Shown in pieces: positions 17,046 to 24,811 of a stretch of DNA of 64,000 nucleotides (within the stretch, counting starts at the first letter, position 1; every line of letters begins with the position of its first letter). A model generated the notes under the pieces. The model did no database searches. It was not told the DNA's origin and was given only the letters and a program-made list of their open reading frames with translations. Position numbers and translations under genes: made by a program. Location of the stretch: the NCBI RefSeq assembly GCF_003387075.1, contig NZ_QUMQ01000001.1:5022001-5086000 (forward strand), read 5' to 3'. The stretch is from Asanoa ferruginea (lineage in GTDB: Bacteria > Actinomycetota > Actinomycetes > Mycobacteriales > Micromonosporaceae).

Positions 17046-20000
17046 TCATGCGGACGGGGGTTCAATGGTGCACTCGATCCGGCGACCATTGACAACGTGG
17101 CCCGCCATGGCATGGCCCCGGCCGAGTTCCCGGTGCACCGCCGACAAGACCGACTCCCGGAGGTCGGCCGCCTCGTCGACCCGGCCGTCCGCCGCCAGGT
17201 CGAGCGCCAGGTTGGCACCGATGGCCAGCGAATCCGGGTGATCCGCGCCTTGCGACTCACAAGCCCTGGCGTACGCGCTGGCAGACAGCGCGCGTGCGGC
17301 CGGCGCGTGGTGCCCACCGGCCAACGCGTAGTCGGTCGCCAGGTTGGCGGTCGCGGCGATGGTCGACGGGTGGCCGTCACCGAGGCGGTCGCGCAGCGCC
17401 TCGCTGGCCGCGGCGTCGAACTGCTGCGCCTGGAGCCGATAGCCCTGTGCCCGCCGGATGGCCGCGAAGTTGACCTTTGCCGCGAGGGTCAGCGGATGGC
17501 GCGACCCGAACGTGCGGCTGTAGGCCGCGACGGCGTCGTGCGCGTAGGCGTCGGCCTCCTGGAGGTCACCCTGCAACCGAAGAGTGTTCGCATAACTGAA
17601 CGCGGCCGCCAGCGTGTATTCGTGGTCGGGACCGAACGCGGCATGACATTCGCGGTAATGCTCCTTGAGCTGCACGAGCGAGTCGGCCAACTCGCCGAGG
17701 CCACGCTGAGCCAGGCCCAGCGTGCGGCGCAGGAGCAGCGCGCCGCGGTCGACCTGGCCGGGCAGCGAACGGCCGGATCCCGCGTACACCGTTTGCAGTT
17801 CCAATAGCTGTGCCCAACGGCCGAGACCGTAGAGGTCTTCGGCGAGCGCGTTGACCGACAGGTGGGTGCGCCAGTCGTCGGCGCCGAAATGACGCAGATT
17901 CGCGGCGAGTGCCACCCGGTCGGTATTTTCCGCCCGCGCGAACTCGCCCATGTGCCGAAGGCTCACCGCGAAATTGTGGCGCCGGGTGGCGGTGCTCGGA
18001 TCGTCGTCGCCGTATCTGCGTTCCCAGCGTTCGAGAGTGGCCGAGTCGATCTCTTTCGCCCGGCGGTATTCGCCGGCCAGGCGCAGGTCCGACGCATGAC
18101 TCGAGGACAGCCTGAGGGTCAATGGATGGTCTTCGCCGTAGGCCGGGTCGAATCGCAATCGACTCATCGCGTCTGCCATGCGATCGCGGGCCGCCTGATA
18201 ATCGCCCAGCGCGCGCAGCGCGTTAGCCCATTCGTGGGTCGCCTTCAGCACGAGTTCGGCACCGGGACCGAGGCCCGGCGCTTCGCGCCACACCGTGACC
18301 GCTGACTCCGCCACGTCGCGCGCGCCCGCGTAGTCACCGATCACATAGCGGTATCTGATCTGGTGGTAAACGGTGAGCAACACCTTCGGCGAGTCGGACT
18401 GGATCAGCTCCGCCGGCAGGACGTGGGCGGCGATCTCCCGGTGCATGCCGCTGGAGGCCACATCGTTGGGTTCGCCCTGGCCCGCGGCGGCGAGCACCTC
18501 ATGAGCGTTGCGCCGGGCGCGGCCGAGCGCCTCCTCGGACAACACGTCGCGAAGCGCGTGCCGGGTGATCGGCTGCACTTCGACCCGCTGGTCGCCGTGG
18601 AGTCGCGCCAATCCGTATTGCTGGACCGAGCGCAGCGCCCTGAGCAGTTCGAGGGGGTCGCCGACCGCGCGGCGCAGGGCGGCCGTCACGTCGCCGACGC
18701 GACCCTGCCGCAACAGCGCGATCGCGACGGGCTCGGAACCGAACCAGGCGAACATCTCCAGGACCAGCATCGCGGACGGGTTGGCCGAGCCGAACTTGTC
18801 GAGCGCGACCTTGATGACGGGCAGCACGCCGGGGGAGCCCTCGAGCCGCTCTTTCAACTCGATCCACGACAGTCCCGGTCCCTGCCGCAACGCCGCGATG
18901 TGTTCCAGGGCCAGCGGCAACCGGCCGATCTGATCGAGAAGCTCCCGGGCCTGAACCTCGCTGAGCGAGACGTCGCGCTTGCGGAGGAAGGCCACCGCCT
19001 CGTCCACAGTGAAGTCCGGCACCTCGATGCCGCTGCTGGTGTTCTCGCGGCCGAGTGCCGGGTCGCGGGTGGTCACGATCACGTGGCCGCCGAAGGTCGG
19101 CATCAGCTGCCGCACTTCCTCGTCGCTCACCCCGTCGAAGACCAGCAGGTAGGGGGTCGGCTGCGACTCGAGTTGGCTGATCACGCCGTCGATGGTCTGG
19201 TCGGCGCTCTGCCCCTGCCGCGAGCCGAGCCGCTCCGCGAGGTCGAGCAGCGACCGGCGGGCATGCTCCAGCTGGTCGGCCTGTATCCACCAGATCACCA
19301 GGTGCTCGTGGCGGTAGCGCTCGACGTATTCCCGTGCGAGCTGGGTCTTGCCGACCCCGCTGAGCCCGTGGAGCACCACCGGCGCGTGCGGGTTCTCCTG
19401 TAGTTCCCGGTGCATCCGGTCGAGCAGCGCGGCCCGGCCGGTGAACATGCTGTCGCGGTCGGGCAGCCCACCGACGATCCGCTCCACCGACGACAGCGGC
19501 ACGGGCTCGATCTGCGTGCGCAACACCTCGTCGGGCCGGATGGCGACGCGCTCCGGTGGCGACGGCATCCGCACCTGGACGGGCTCGGAGCGGATCTGCG
19601 GTCGCGGCCCGGGGATGGGCGCGCGGGCGATCGACTCGGCGGGGCGGGCGACCGCGGCCGCCCGCGCGTTGATCCACAGTGGCTTGAAGCGGCGTTCGAG
19701 GTCGCGCTCGCTGTCGTCGAGTTCGGCGCGCACCTTCAGCGCGAAGACGATCGAGCGGACCTTTTCCCAGGCGGGCGGTGGGCCGCCGTGCAACAGGGCG
19801 GCCACTGTCTGGTGTGAAACGCTTTCGAAACGCTTGGGCAGCGCCGAGATGTCCTTGCTGATGAGCCGCGCGGCCGGTTGGCCGGCCAGGTCATAGAGCT
19901 CATGCAGGACTGCGACGAACTCGCGCAGCGGACCGTCCGGCAACGCATCCGACGCCGGTAACCGGATCGCCAAGCAGCACACTCCGACGGGTGTATAGCG

Positions 20001-20072
20001 TTGCCAAGTTGCGTTGAACAAGCTTGACATGCGGTGTCGCTCGCGAACAACCGGGTGCCCGCGAGAATTCAT
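17046..20072 (-). CDS. STAND NTPase (HTH-like N-terminus + NB-ARC + TPR)
   Basis: This 1,008-aa protein begins with a region common in actinobacterial HTH-type proteins (about residues 46-125: LREFVAVLHELYDLAGQPAA ... VSHQTVAALLHG). NB-ARC follows: DSMFTGRAALLDRM, Walker A GLSGVGKT (236-243), Walker B YLLVFDGVSD and VTTRD. From about residue 560 are TPRs, and the C-terminus is RRIECTIEPPSA, echoing the end of the first STAND protein. It lies upstream of fxsA on the same strand, 136 bases away, and is divergent from the third STAND gene. ATG 20072 has AAGGA two bases upstream; ATG 20030 (MSSLFNATW) is an alternative. It may sense a cue and control expression or action of the RiPP system; that is inference. 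Confidence 0.8.
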   Translation of the reverse strand: MNSRGHPVVRERHRMSSLFNATWQRYTPVGVCCLAIRLPASDALPDGPLREFVAVLHELYDLAGQPAARLISKDISALPKRFESVSHQTVAALLHGGPPPAWEKVRSIVFALKVRAELDDSERDLERRFKPLWINARAAAVARPAESIARAPIPGPRPQIRSEPVQVRMPSPPERVAIRPDEVLRTQIEPVPLSSVERIVGGLPDRDSMFTGRAALLDRMHRELQENPHAPVVLHGLSGVGKTQLAREYVERYRHEHLVIWWIQADQLEHARRSLLDLAERLGSRQGQSADQTIDGVISQLESQPTPYLLVFDGVSDEEVRQLMPTFGGHVIVTTRDPALGRENTSSGIEVPDFTVDEAVAFLRKRDVSLSEVQARELLDQIGRLPLALEHIAALRQGPGLSWIELKERLEGSPGVLPVIKVALDKFGSANPSAMLVLEMFAWFGSEPVAIALLRQGRVGDVTAALRRAVGDPLELLRALRSVQQYGLARLHGDQRVEVQPITRHALRDVLSEEALGRARRNAHEVLAAAGQGEPNDVASSGMHREIAAHVLPAELIQSDSPKVLLTVYHQIRYRYVIGDYAGARDVAESAVTVWREAPGLGPGAELVLKATHEWANALRALGDYQAARDRMADAMSRLRFDPAYGEDHPLTLRLSSSHASDLRLAGEYRRAKEIDSATLERWERRYGDDDPSTATRRHNFAVSLRHMGEFARAENTDRVALAANLRHFGADDWRTHLSVNALAEDLYGLGRWAQLLELQTVYAGSGRSLPGQVDRGALLLRRTLGLAQRGLGELADSLVQLKEHYRECHAAFGPDHEYTLAAAFSYANTLRLQGDLQEADAYAHDAVAAYSRTFGSRHPLTLAAKVNFAAIRRAQGYRLQAQQFDAAASEALRDRLGDGHPSTIAATANLATDYALAGGHHAPAARALSASAYARACESQGADHPDSLAIGANLALDLAADGRVDEAADLRESVLSAVHRELGRGHAMAGHVVNGRRIECTIEPPSA

Positions 20073-20165
20073 GATCCTTTGGTCGCCGTCAACTTCTGGA
20101 TGGACAGTCCCGTAAAGCGTGATTCACTGGGTAGTGACGCCAGCCCACCCCCGAAATGAGCGTCG
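20073..20165. promoter_or_regulatory. Divergent promoter region between two STAND genes
   Basis: This 93-base gap separates two divergently transcribed NTPase genes and must hold the promoters for both. No pair of clear -35/-10 boxes stands out; GGGTAGTGACG near 20133-20143 contains a possible TAGTGA. The plus-strand start at 20166 lacks a convincing Shine-Dalgarno sequence. Confidence 0.4.
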
Positions 20166-23100
20166 ATGACCAACAGTCGGCACGGCACGGTGATCACCTT
20201 CTACTCATTCACCGGCGGCACCGGTCGCACGATGGCCCTGGCCAATGTCGCCTGGATCCTGGCGGCGAATGGGCATCGCGTTCTGGTCGCCGACTGGCAC
20301 TTCGAGTCACCCGGTCTCCATCGCTATTTCCGGCCGTTCATCCGATCCGAGGACATCGACCACGCCCCGGGCGTTACCGATCTGATTCGCGGATATGAGT
20401 TGGAAGTCATGCGCGCGGGTGGCCCGCTGCCACAACCCGACCTCGAACGCCTCGCTGACGTCACATCGCACGCGATCCCGCTCGACTGGGAGTTTCCCGG
20501 CGACGGTTGCCTACATCTGCTTCCGACCGGCAGCCAGGATCGCAACTATGTCGCGATCATCGGTGCGACAGGTTGGGACGAGTTCTACGAGCGGCGCGAC
20601 GGCGGCCGGTTCTTCGACGTCCTGCGTGACACGATGCGCGGCGAATACGACTACGCGCTGATCGACAGCCCCAACGGGTGGAACGAACTGGCCGACATCT
20701 GCGCGATCCAGCTTCCGGACGTGCTGGTCAGTTGCTTCCCGCTCAGCCATCAGGGCATCGAGGGCGCGGTCGCGTCCGCGTCCGCCGTGCGTTTCCACCA
20801 CGCGGAACGGGAGATCCGGGTCCTGCCGGTGCCGACCAGGGTTGACCTCGGCGAGCAGGAGAAGGCCCAGATCGGCCGCCAGGTCGCCCGGCAACGACTG
20901 GCGGGTCTGCCGAAGGGCATGCCGGAGCGCGAGCGCGATGTCTACTGGCGATCGGTCGAAGTGCCGCACTGTCCCTATTACTCGTTCGAGGAGGTGCTGG
21001 CTCCGTTCGGCGACCGGCCCGACATGCCGTCTCCTCTGCTCAGCGCCTACGAGTCGATCGCACGGTTCGCCAGCGACGGGGTCGTCGAGCGGCTGCCGCC
21101 GATGAACGAGTTCGTCCGGGCCCGCACGCTCGGCCTCTTCACCCGCCGGGCCGCCGTGGCCGAGGAGAACGTGGCGCTGTCCTACGCTCCCGCGGATCAG
21201 GCCTGGGCCGAGTGGGTGGAGCGGTTGCTGACGGCGGCCGGGATCCGGGTGCACGACGTCCCCGAGGGCACGGCCGAGGCGACCCCGTTGCACGCCCGCC
21301 TGATGGTGATCGTTTCGGCGACCAGTGCCGAAGGCCAGGCCGCCCTGGTCGCCCGCGACGACCGGGGCGCGTTCGCCGTCTACGTCGACGTCGTTCCGCC
21401 GTTGCCGGCGTTCGAGCTCGACGCCTCCGCGTTCGTCGCCGGGCTCAGCGCCGACGAGGCGATCGAGCGGCTGCTGCGCCTTGTCGGGCACGTGGGCATC
21501 GGTGCCGACCTCGACGCCGCGAAGCTGGGCGTGCGGTTTCCGGGCACCGACCGCGAGGTTGTCGGCCTGCCCGTGCGCAACCCGCGCTTCACCGGCCGCG
21601 AGCACGAGCTCCGCCAACTCCGCGCCCACCTGCGCGCACACAGCGGCGACGGGCTGCCCTGGCCGGTGCCGGTGGTGCTGCGCGGCATGGGCGGTGTCGG
21701 CAAGTCCGAGATCGCGCTGGAGTACGCGCACCGGTTCGCGGCGTCCTACGACGTCGTCTGGTGGCTCGACGACGACGCCAAGCCCCTCGACACCGCGCCA
21801 CTGGGCCCGTCGAGGGTCGGCAGCGCCTACCCCCGGTGGCTCGTGGTCTGCGACCACGCCGAAGACCTCGAACGAGTGGTCCAGCGGTTGCCGGCCGGCG
21901 CCGGGCACCTGCTGCTGACCTCGCGCGACACCCCCTGGCAGGACCTGGTGCACGCGCTGTCGATCGACGTCCTGCCGCGGGCTGCGAGCCTGCGGTTGCT
22001 CCAGACCTACCTGCCGACGATCGAACCCGAGCAGGCGATGTCGCTCGCGGCGGCCGTCGGCGACCTGCCGCTGGCGCTGTGCGCCGCCGGCGACTGGCTC
22101 GCGTCCACCGGCACCGGGGTCGACGACTACGTGCGGCAGGTCCGGCGCGACGGTGTGTCCAGCGTGGAGCACACCTGGTCACAGTCGCTCGCACGGCTGC
22201 GCGACGACCATCCACCGGGATTCCACCTGCTCGCGCATCTCTCGACGCTCGCGCCGGAGATCGGCCTCGACATCGTCTACGCCGACGAGTTCGCGACCGC
22301 GCTCGCCGGGGTCAACCCGGCCACCGCCACCCGGCCCTACCGGGCCTTGCTCGTGCAGCAGATCAGCCGGCTGGCGCTGCTCCGGCTCGACGTCGGGCAC
22401 CGCGCGATCCACGTCCACCCGCTGCTCCAGCACCTGGTGCGCGGCGAGGTCTCCGCCTCCGACCTCGACGAGATCCGCCATCGCATGCACGGTGTGCTGG
22501 CGGCGCTGCGCCCGACGGCCGGCCCGGAAGATCCGGCGTCCTGGCCGCGGCTGGGGCTGCTCTGGCCGCACCTCGAGCATTGCGCCGCGGCCGACTGTGG
22601 CGACGAGACCACCCGCGAGCTGCTGCTCGATCAGGTCCGGCACGCCTGGCTCAGCGGCGAGCTCAGCGACGGCCAGGCGCTGGCGTCCCGGATCGGCGCG
22701 TCCTGGCTCGACGGTGGCGCCGACGGGTTGCGACGGCAGTCGCTCCGGCTGCGCCACATGCTCGCCGGCCTCATCCGGGAGCAGGGCGGGTTCGAGCCGG
22801 CGTACGCGCTCGACCAGGAGGTGCTGGCCCAACAGGGGCAGCTCGTCGGAGCCGACCACCCGGACGTGTTCGAGACGACCGGTGGCGTGGCGGCCGACCT
22901 CCGCGCGCTCGGCCGCTACGCCGCCGCGGTCGCGCTCGACGAGCGGAATGTCGCCGCCAGCACGGCGGCCCTGGGCCCCGACCATCCGGCCACGCTCACC
23001 GCCCGGTCCGGCCTGGCCTGCTCCGAACGGCTCGCGGGCAACGTGCGGGCCGCGGGCGACGGCGACCAGGAGGTCTACGAGCGCCGCCGGGCCATCCTCG

Positions 23101-23900
23101 GCGACCACCACCCCCGAACCCTGAGGTCGGGCGGTGCGCTCGGGCGCGACCTGCGCGAACGCGGGGAATACCGGAGCTCGGTCGCACTGCTGAGGGCCGT
23201 CCGGGCCGCCACGGAGGAGACCTTCGGCCCCGACCGGGTGCCCACCCTGCTCGCCTCGGCCAACCTGGCCGTCTCGCTGCGCTGCGCCGGGCTCGCCGAA
23301 CTCGCCGCGCCGCTCCTGGAGGAGGCCTACGAGCAGCTCAACGAGCGGCTCGGCCCCAACAGCCCCTACACGCTGGCGTGCCGACACAGCCGGGCGACCA
23401 ACCTGGTGGCGCTCGAGCAACTGCCGAGCGCCGCCGCCGAACTCGAGCACGTTCAGCTCCGCTACGAAGGCGAGCTCGGGCCGCGCCATCCTTATGCGCT
23501 CGCCTGTGCCAGCAACCGGGCGGTGGCCAGCCGCATCACCGGCGACCTCGGGTTCGCCCGTTCGCTCAGCGACGAGGCCGCACAGGGGATGCGCGAGGTG
23601 CTCGGACCCGACCATCCACACGCGCTCGCCGTACGCATGAATCTCGCGATCCTCCGTGCCGAGGAGGGCGACCTGCCGGCCGCGCGCGAGCTGGCCCGGG
23701 CCGTGGCCGCCGACACCGCCAGAGTCCTCGGTGCCGACCACCCCGACACGCTGCGCGGCCAGGTCAACCTGGCGCTGATGACCGGCCCCGATGACGCCCT
23801 CGACCGGCTCGAAGCGACCCTCGGCCCCAAGCATCCCTCCGTCCGTGCCGCCCGGGAGCGGCGCTACGTCCACCGCACCCTCGATCCCCACCTGTTCTGA
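20166..23900 (+). CDS. FxsT-type multidomain STAND NTPase: MinD-like + TIR-like + NB-ARC + TPR
   Basis: This 1,244-aa protein has the architecture of the FxSxx-COOH system TPR protein. Residues 8-230 are a MinD/ParA-like ATPase (VITFYSFTGGTGRTMALANV, LVADWHFESPGLHRYF, DYALIDSPNG, FPLSHQGIEGA). Its deviant Walker A, normally KGGTGRT, reads TGGTGRT at residues 16-22, so the signature Lys is lost. About 325-440 is TIR-like (VALSYAPADQAWAEWVERLL). NB-ARC starts at RNPRFTGREHELRQL (about 470), with Walker A GMGGVGKS (507-514) and LVVCDHAED about 45 residues later, a shortened spacing. TPRs fill about 840-1235. It ends RRYVHRTLDPHLF. The hydrolase gene begins two bases after its stop. Confidence 0.85.
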   Translation: MTNSRHGTVITFYSFTGGTGRTMALANVAWILAANGHRVLVADWHFESPGLHRYFRPFIRSEDIDHAPGVTDLIRGYELEVMRAGGPLPQPDLERLADVTSHAIPLDWEFPGDGCLHLLPTGSQDRNYVAIIGATGWDEFYERRDGGRFFDVLRDTMRGEYDYALIDSPNGWNELADICAIQLPDVLVSCFPLSHQGIEGAVASASAVRFHHAEREIRVLPVPTRVDLGEQEKAQIGRQVARQRLAGLPKGMPERERDVYWRSVEVPHCPYYSFEEVLAPFGDRPDMPSPLLSAYESIARFASDGVVERLPPMNEFVRARTLGLFTRRAAVAEENVALSYAPADQAWAEWVERLLTAAGIRVHDVPEGTAEATPLHARLMVIVSATSAEGQAALVARDDRGAFAVYVDVVPPLPAFELDASAFVAGLSADEAIERLLRLVGHVGIGADLDAAKLGVRFPGTDREVVGLPVRNPRFTGREHELRQLRAHLRAHSGDGLPWPVPVVLRGMGGVGKSEIALEYAHRFAASYDVVWWLDDDAKPLDTAPLGPSRVGSAYPRWLVVCDHAEDLERVVQRLPAGAGHLLLTSRDTPWQDLVHALSIDVLPRAASLRLLQTYLPTIEPEQAMSLAAAVGDLPLALCAAGDWLASTGTGVDDYVRQVRRDGVSSVEHTWSQSLARLRDDHPPGFHLLAHLSTLAPEIGLDIVYADEFATALAGVNPATATRPYRALLVQQISRLALLRLDVGHRAIHVHPLLQHLVRGEVSASDLDEIRHRMHGVLAALRPTAGPEDPASWPRLGLLWPHLEHCAAADCGDETTRELLLDQVRHAWLSGELSDGQALASRIGASWLDGGADGLRRQSLRLRHMLAGLIREQGGFEPAYALDQEVLAQQGQLVGADHPDVFETTGGVAADLRALGRYAAAVALDERNVAASTAALGPDHPATLTARSGLACSERLAGNVRAAGDGDQEVYERRRAILGDHHPRTLRSGGALGRDLRERGEYRSSVALLRAVRAATEETFGPDRVPTLLASANLAVSLRCAGLAELAAPLLEEAYEQLNERLGPNSPYTLACRHSRATNLVALEQLPSAAAELEHVQLRYEGELGPRHPYALACASNRAVASRITGDLGFARSLSDEAAQGMREVLGPDHPHALAVRMNLAILRAEEGDLPAARELARAVAADTARVLGADHPDTLRGQVNLALMTGPDDALDRLEATLGPKHPSVRAARERRYVHRTLDPHLF

Positions 23901-23902
23901 CC

Positions 23903-24811
23903 GTGACAGCTCCGGTGCAGGCCTGGGACGGGCGCAGGCTGCAGGTGGACGTGTCCGGCGACGAGCGCGGGCGCCCGGTGTTCCTGCTGCACGGCACGCC
24001 GGGCAGCCGGGTCGGGCCCAAGCCGCGGGCCAGCGTGCTCTACCGGTTGGGTGTCCGGCTCATCTGCTACGACCGGCCCGGCTACGGAGGCTCCGAGCGG
24101 GACCCCGGCCGCACCGTCGCCGACGCCGCCCAGGACATCGAGGCGATCGCCGACCAGCTCGACATCGAACGGTTCGCCGTGGTCGGTCGCTCCGGCGGCG
24201 GGCCGCACGCGCTGGCGGCCGCCGCACTGTTGCCCGAACGGGTCACCGGTGCCGCCGTCCTGGTCGGCCTGGCCCCGGCGAACGCCCACGGCCTCGACTG
24301 GTTCCAGGGCATGACCGACGCCAACGTGAGCGGCTACCGGATGGCCAGCACCGACCGGCAGAAACTGGTCGAGCGGCTGCGGCTGCGCGCCGACCGGGCC
24401 CGGCGCGATCCCCATCAGCTCGTCGACGACCTGCGGAGCCAGATGACCGACCCCGACCTGCGGGTGGTGGGAGACTTCGCGATCCGCCGGCTGCTGGCGC
24501 AGACCTACTCGGAGGCCTTGCGGCCCGGCCCGTACGGGTGGATCGACGACGTGCTGGCGCTGCGTACCCAATGGGGCTTCCGGCCCGAATACATCCGACC
24601 GCCGGTGCTGTTGTGGCACGGCGCAGACGACAACTTCTCCCCGGCGAGCCACACCCGGTGGCTCGCCGCCCGCATTCCGCGCGCCGACGTGCGGGTGCAG
24701 GCGCAGACGGCGCATTTCGGGGCCATGCAGGTGCTCCCGGAGATGCTGGCCTGGTTGGTCGACGCCGCGGCGGGCCGCGCGCGCACCGTCCCGGCGGGAA
24801 GCACGGTGTGA
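23903..24811 (+). CDS. Alpha/beta hydrolase
   Basis: A 302-aa alpha/beta-hydrolase. The oxyanion HGTPGS motif is near residue 32, the nucleophile elbow GRSGGG is at about 95-100, the acid is in HGADDNFSP (about 236) and the His in QTAHFGAM (about 272), so the triad looks complete. There is no signal peptide, so it acts in the cytosol. The substrate (ester, amide or other) is not evident. GTG 23903 follows the FxsT-type gene by two bases and the next gene overlaps its stop (GTGA), so it is part of a three-gene operon. It could be an effector or a peptidase of the RiPP/STAND system; that is inference. Confidence 0.85.
   Translation: MTAPVQAWDGRRLQVDVSGDERGRPVFLLHGTPGSRVGPKPRASVLYRLGVRLICYDRPGYGGSERDPGRTVADAAQDIEAIADQLDIERFAVVGRSGGGPHALAAAALLPERVTGAAVLVGLAPANAHGLDWFQGMTDANVSGYRMASTDRQKLVERLRLRADRARRDPHQLVDDLRSQMTDPDLRVVGDFAIRRLLAQTYSEALRPGPYGWIDDVLALRTQWGFRPEYIRPPVLLWHGADDNFSPASHTRWLAARIPRADVRVQAQTAHFGAMQVLPEMLAWLVDAAAGRARTVPAGSTV

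Noticed and set aside
10927-20072. STAND proteins as AfsR/SARP antibiotic regulators
   Set aside because: No SARP winged-helix and bacterial transcription-activation domain is present; the N-termini are different, and only the NB-ARC/TPR parts are shared.
9120-20160. Recurring CCGAAATG strings (9123, 10782, 16734, 17883, 20153)
   Set aside because: They occur in coding and non-coding contexts, on different positions relative to genes, and are short enough to arise by chance.
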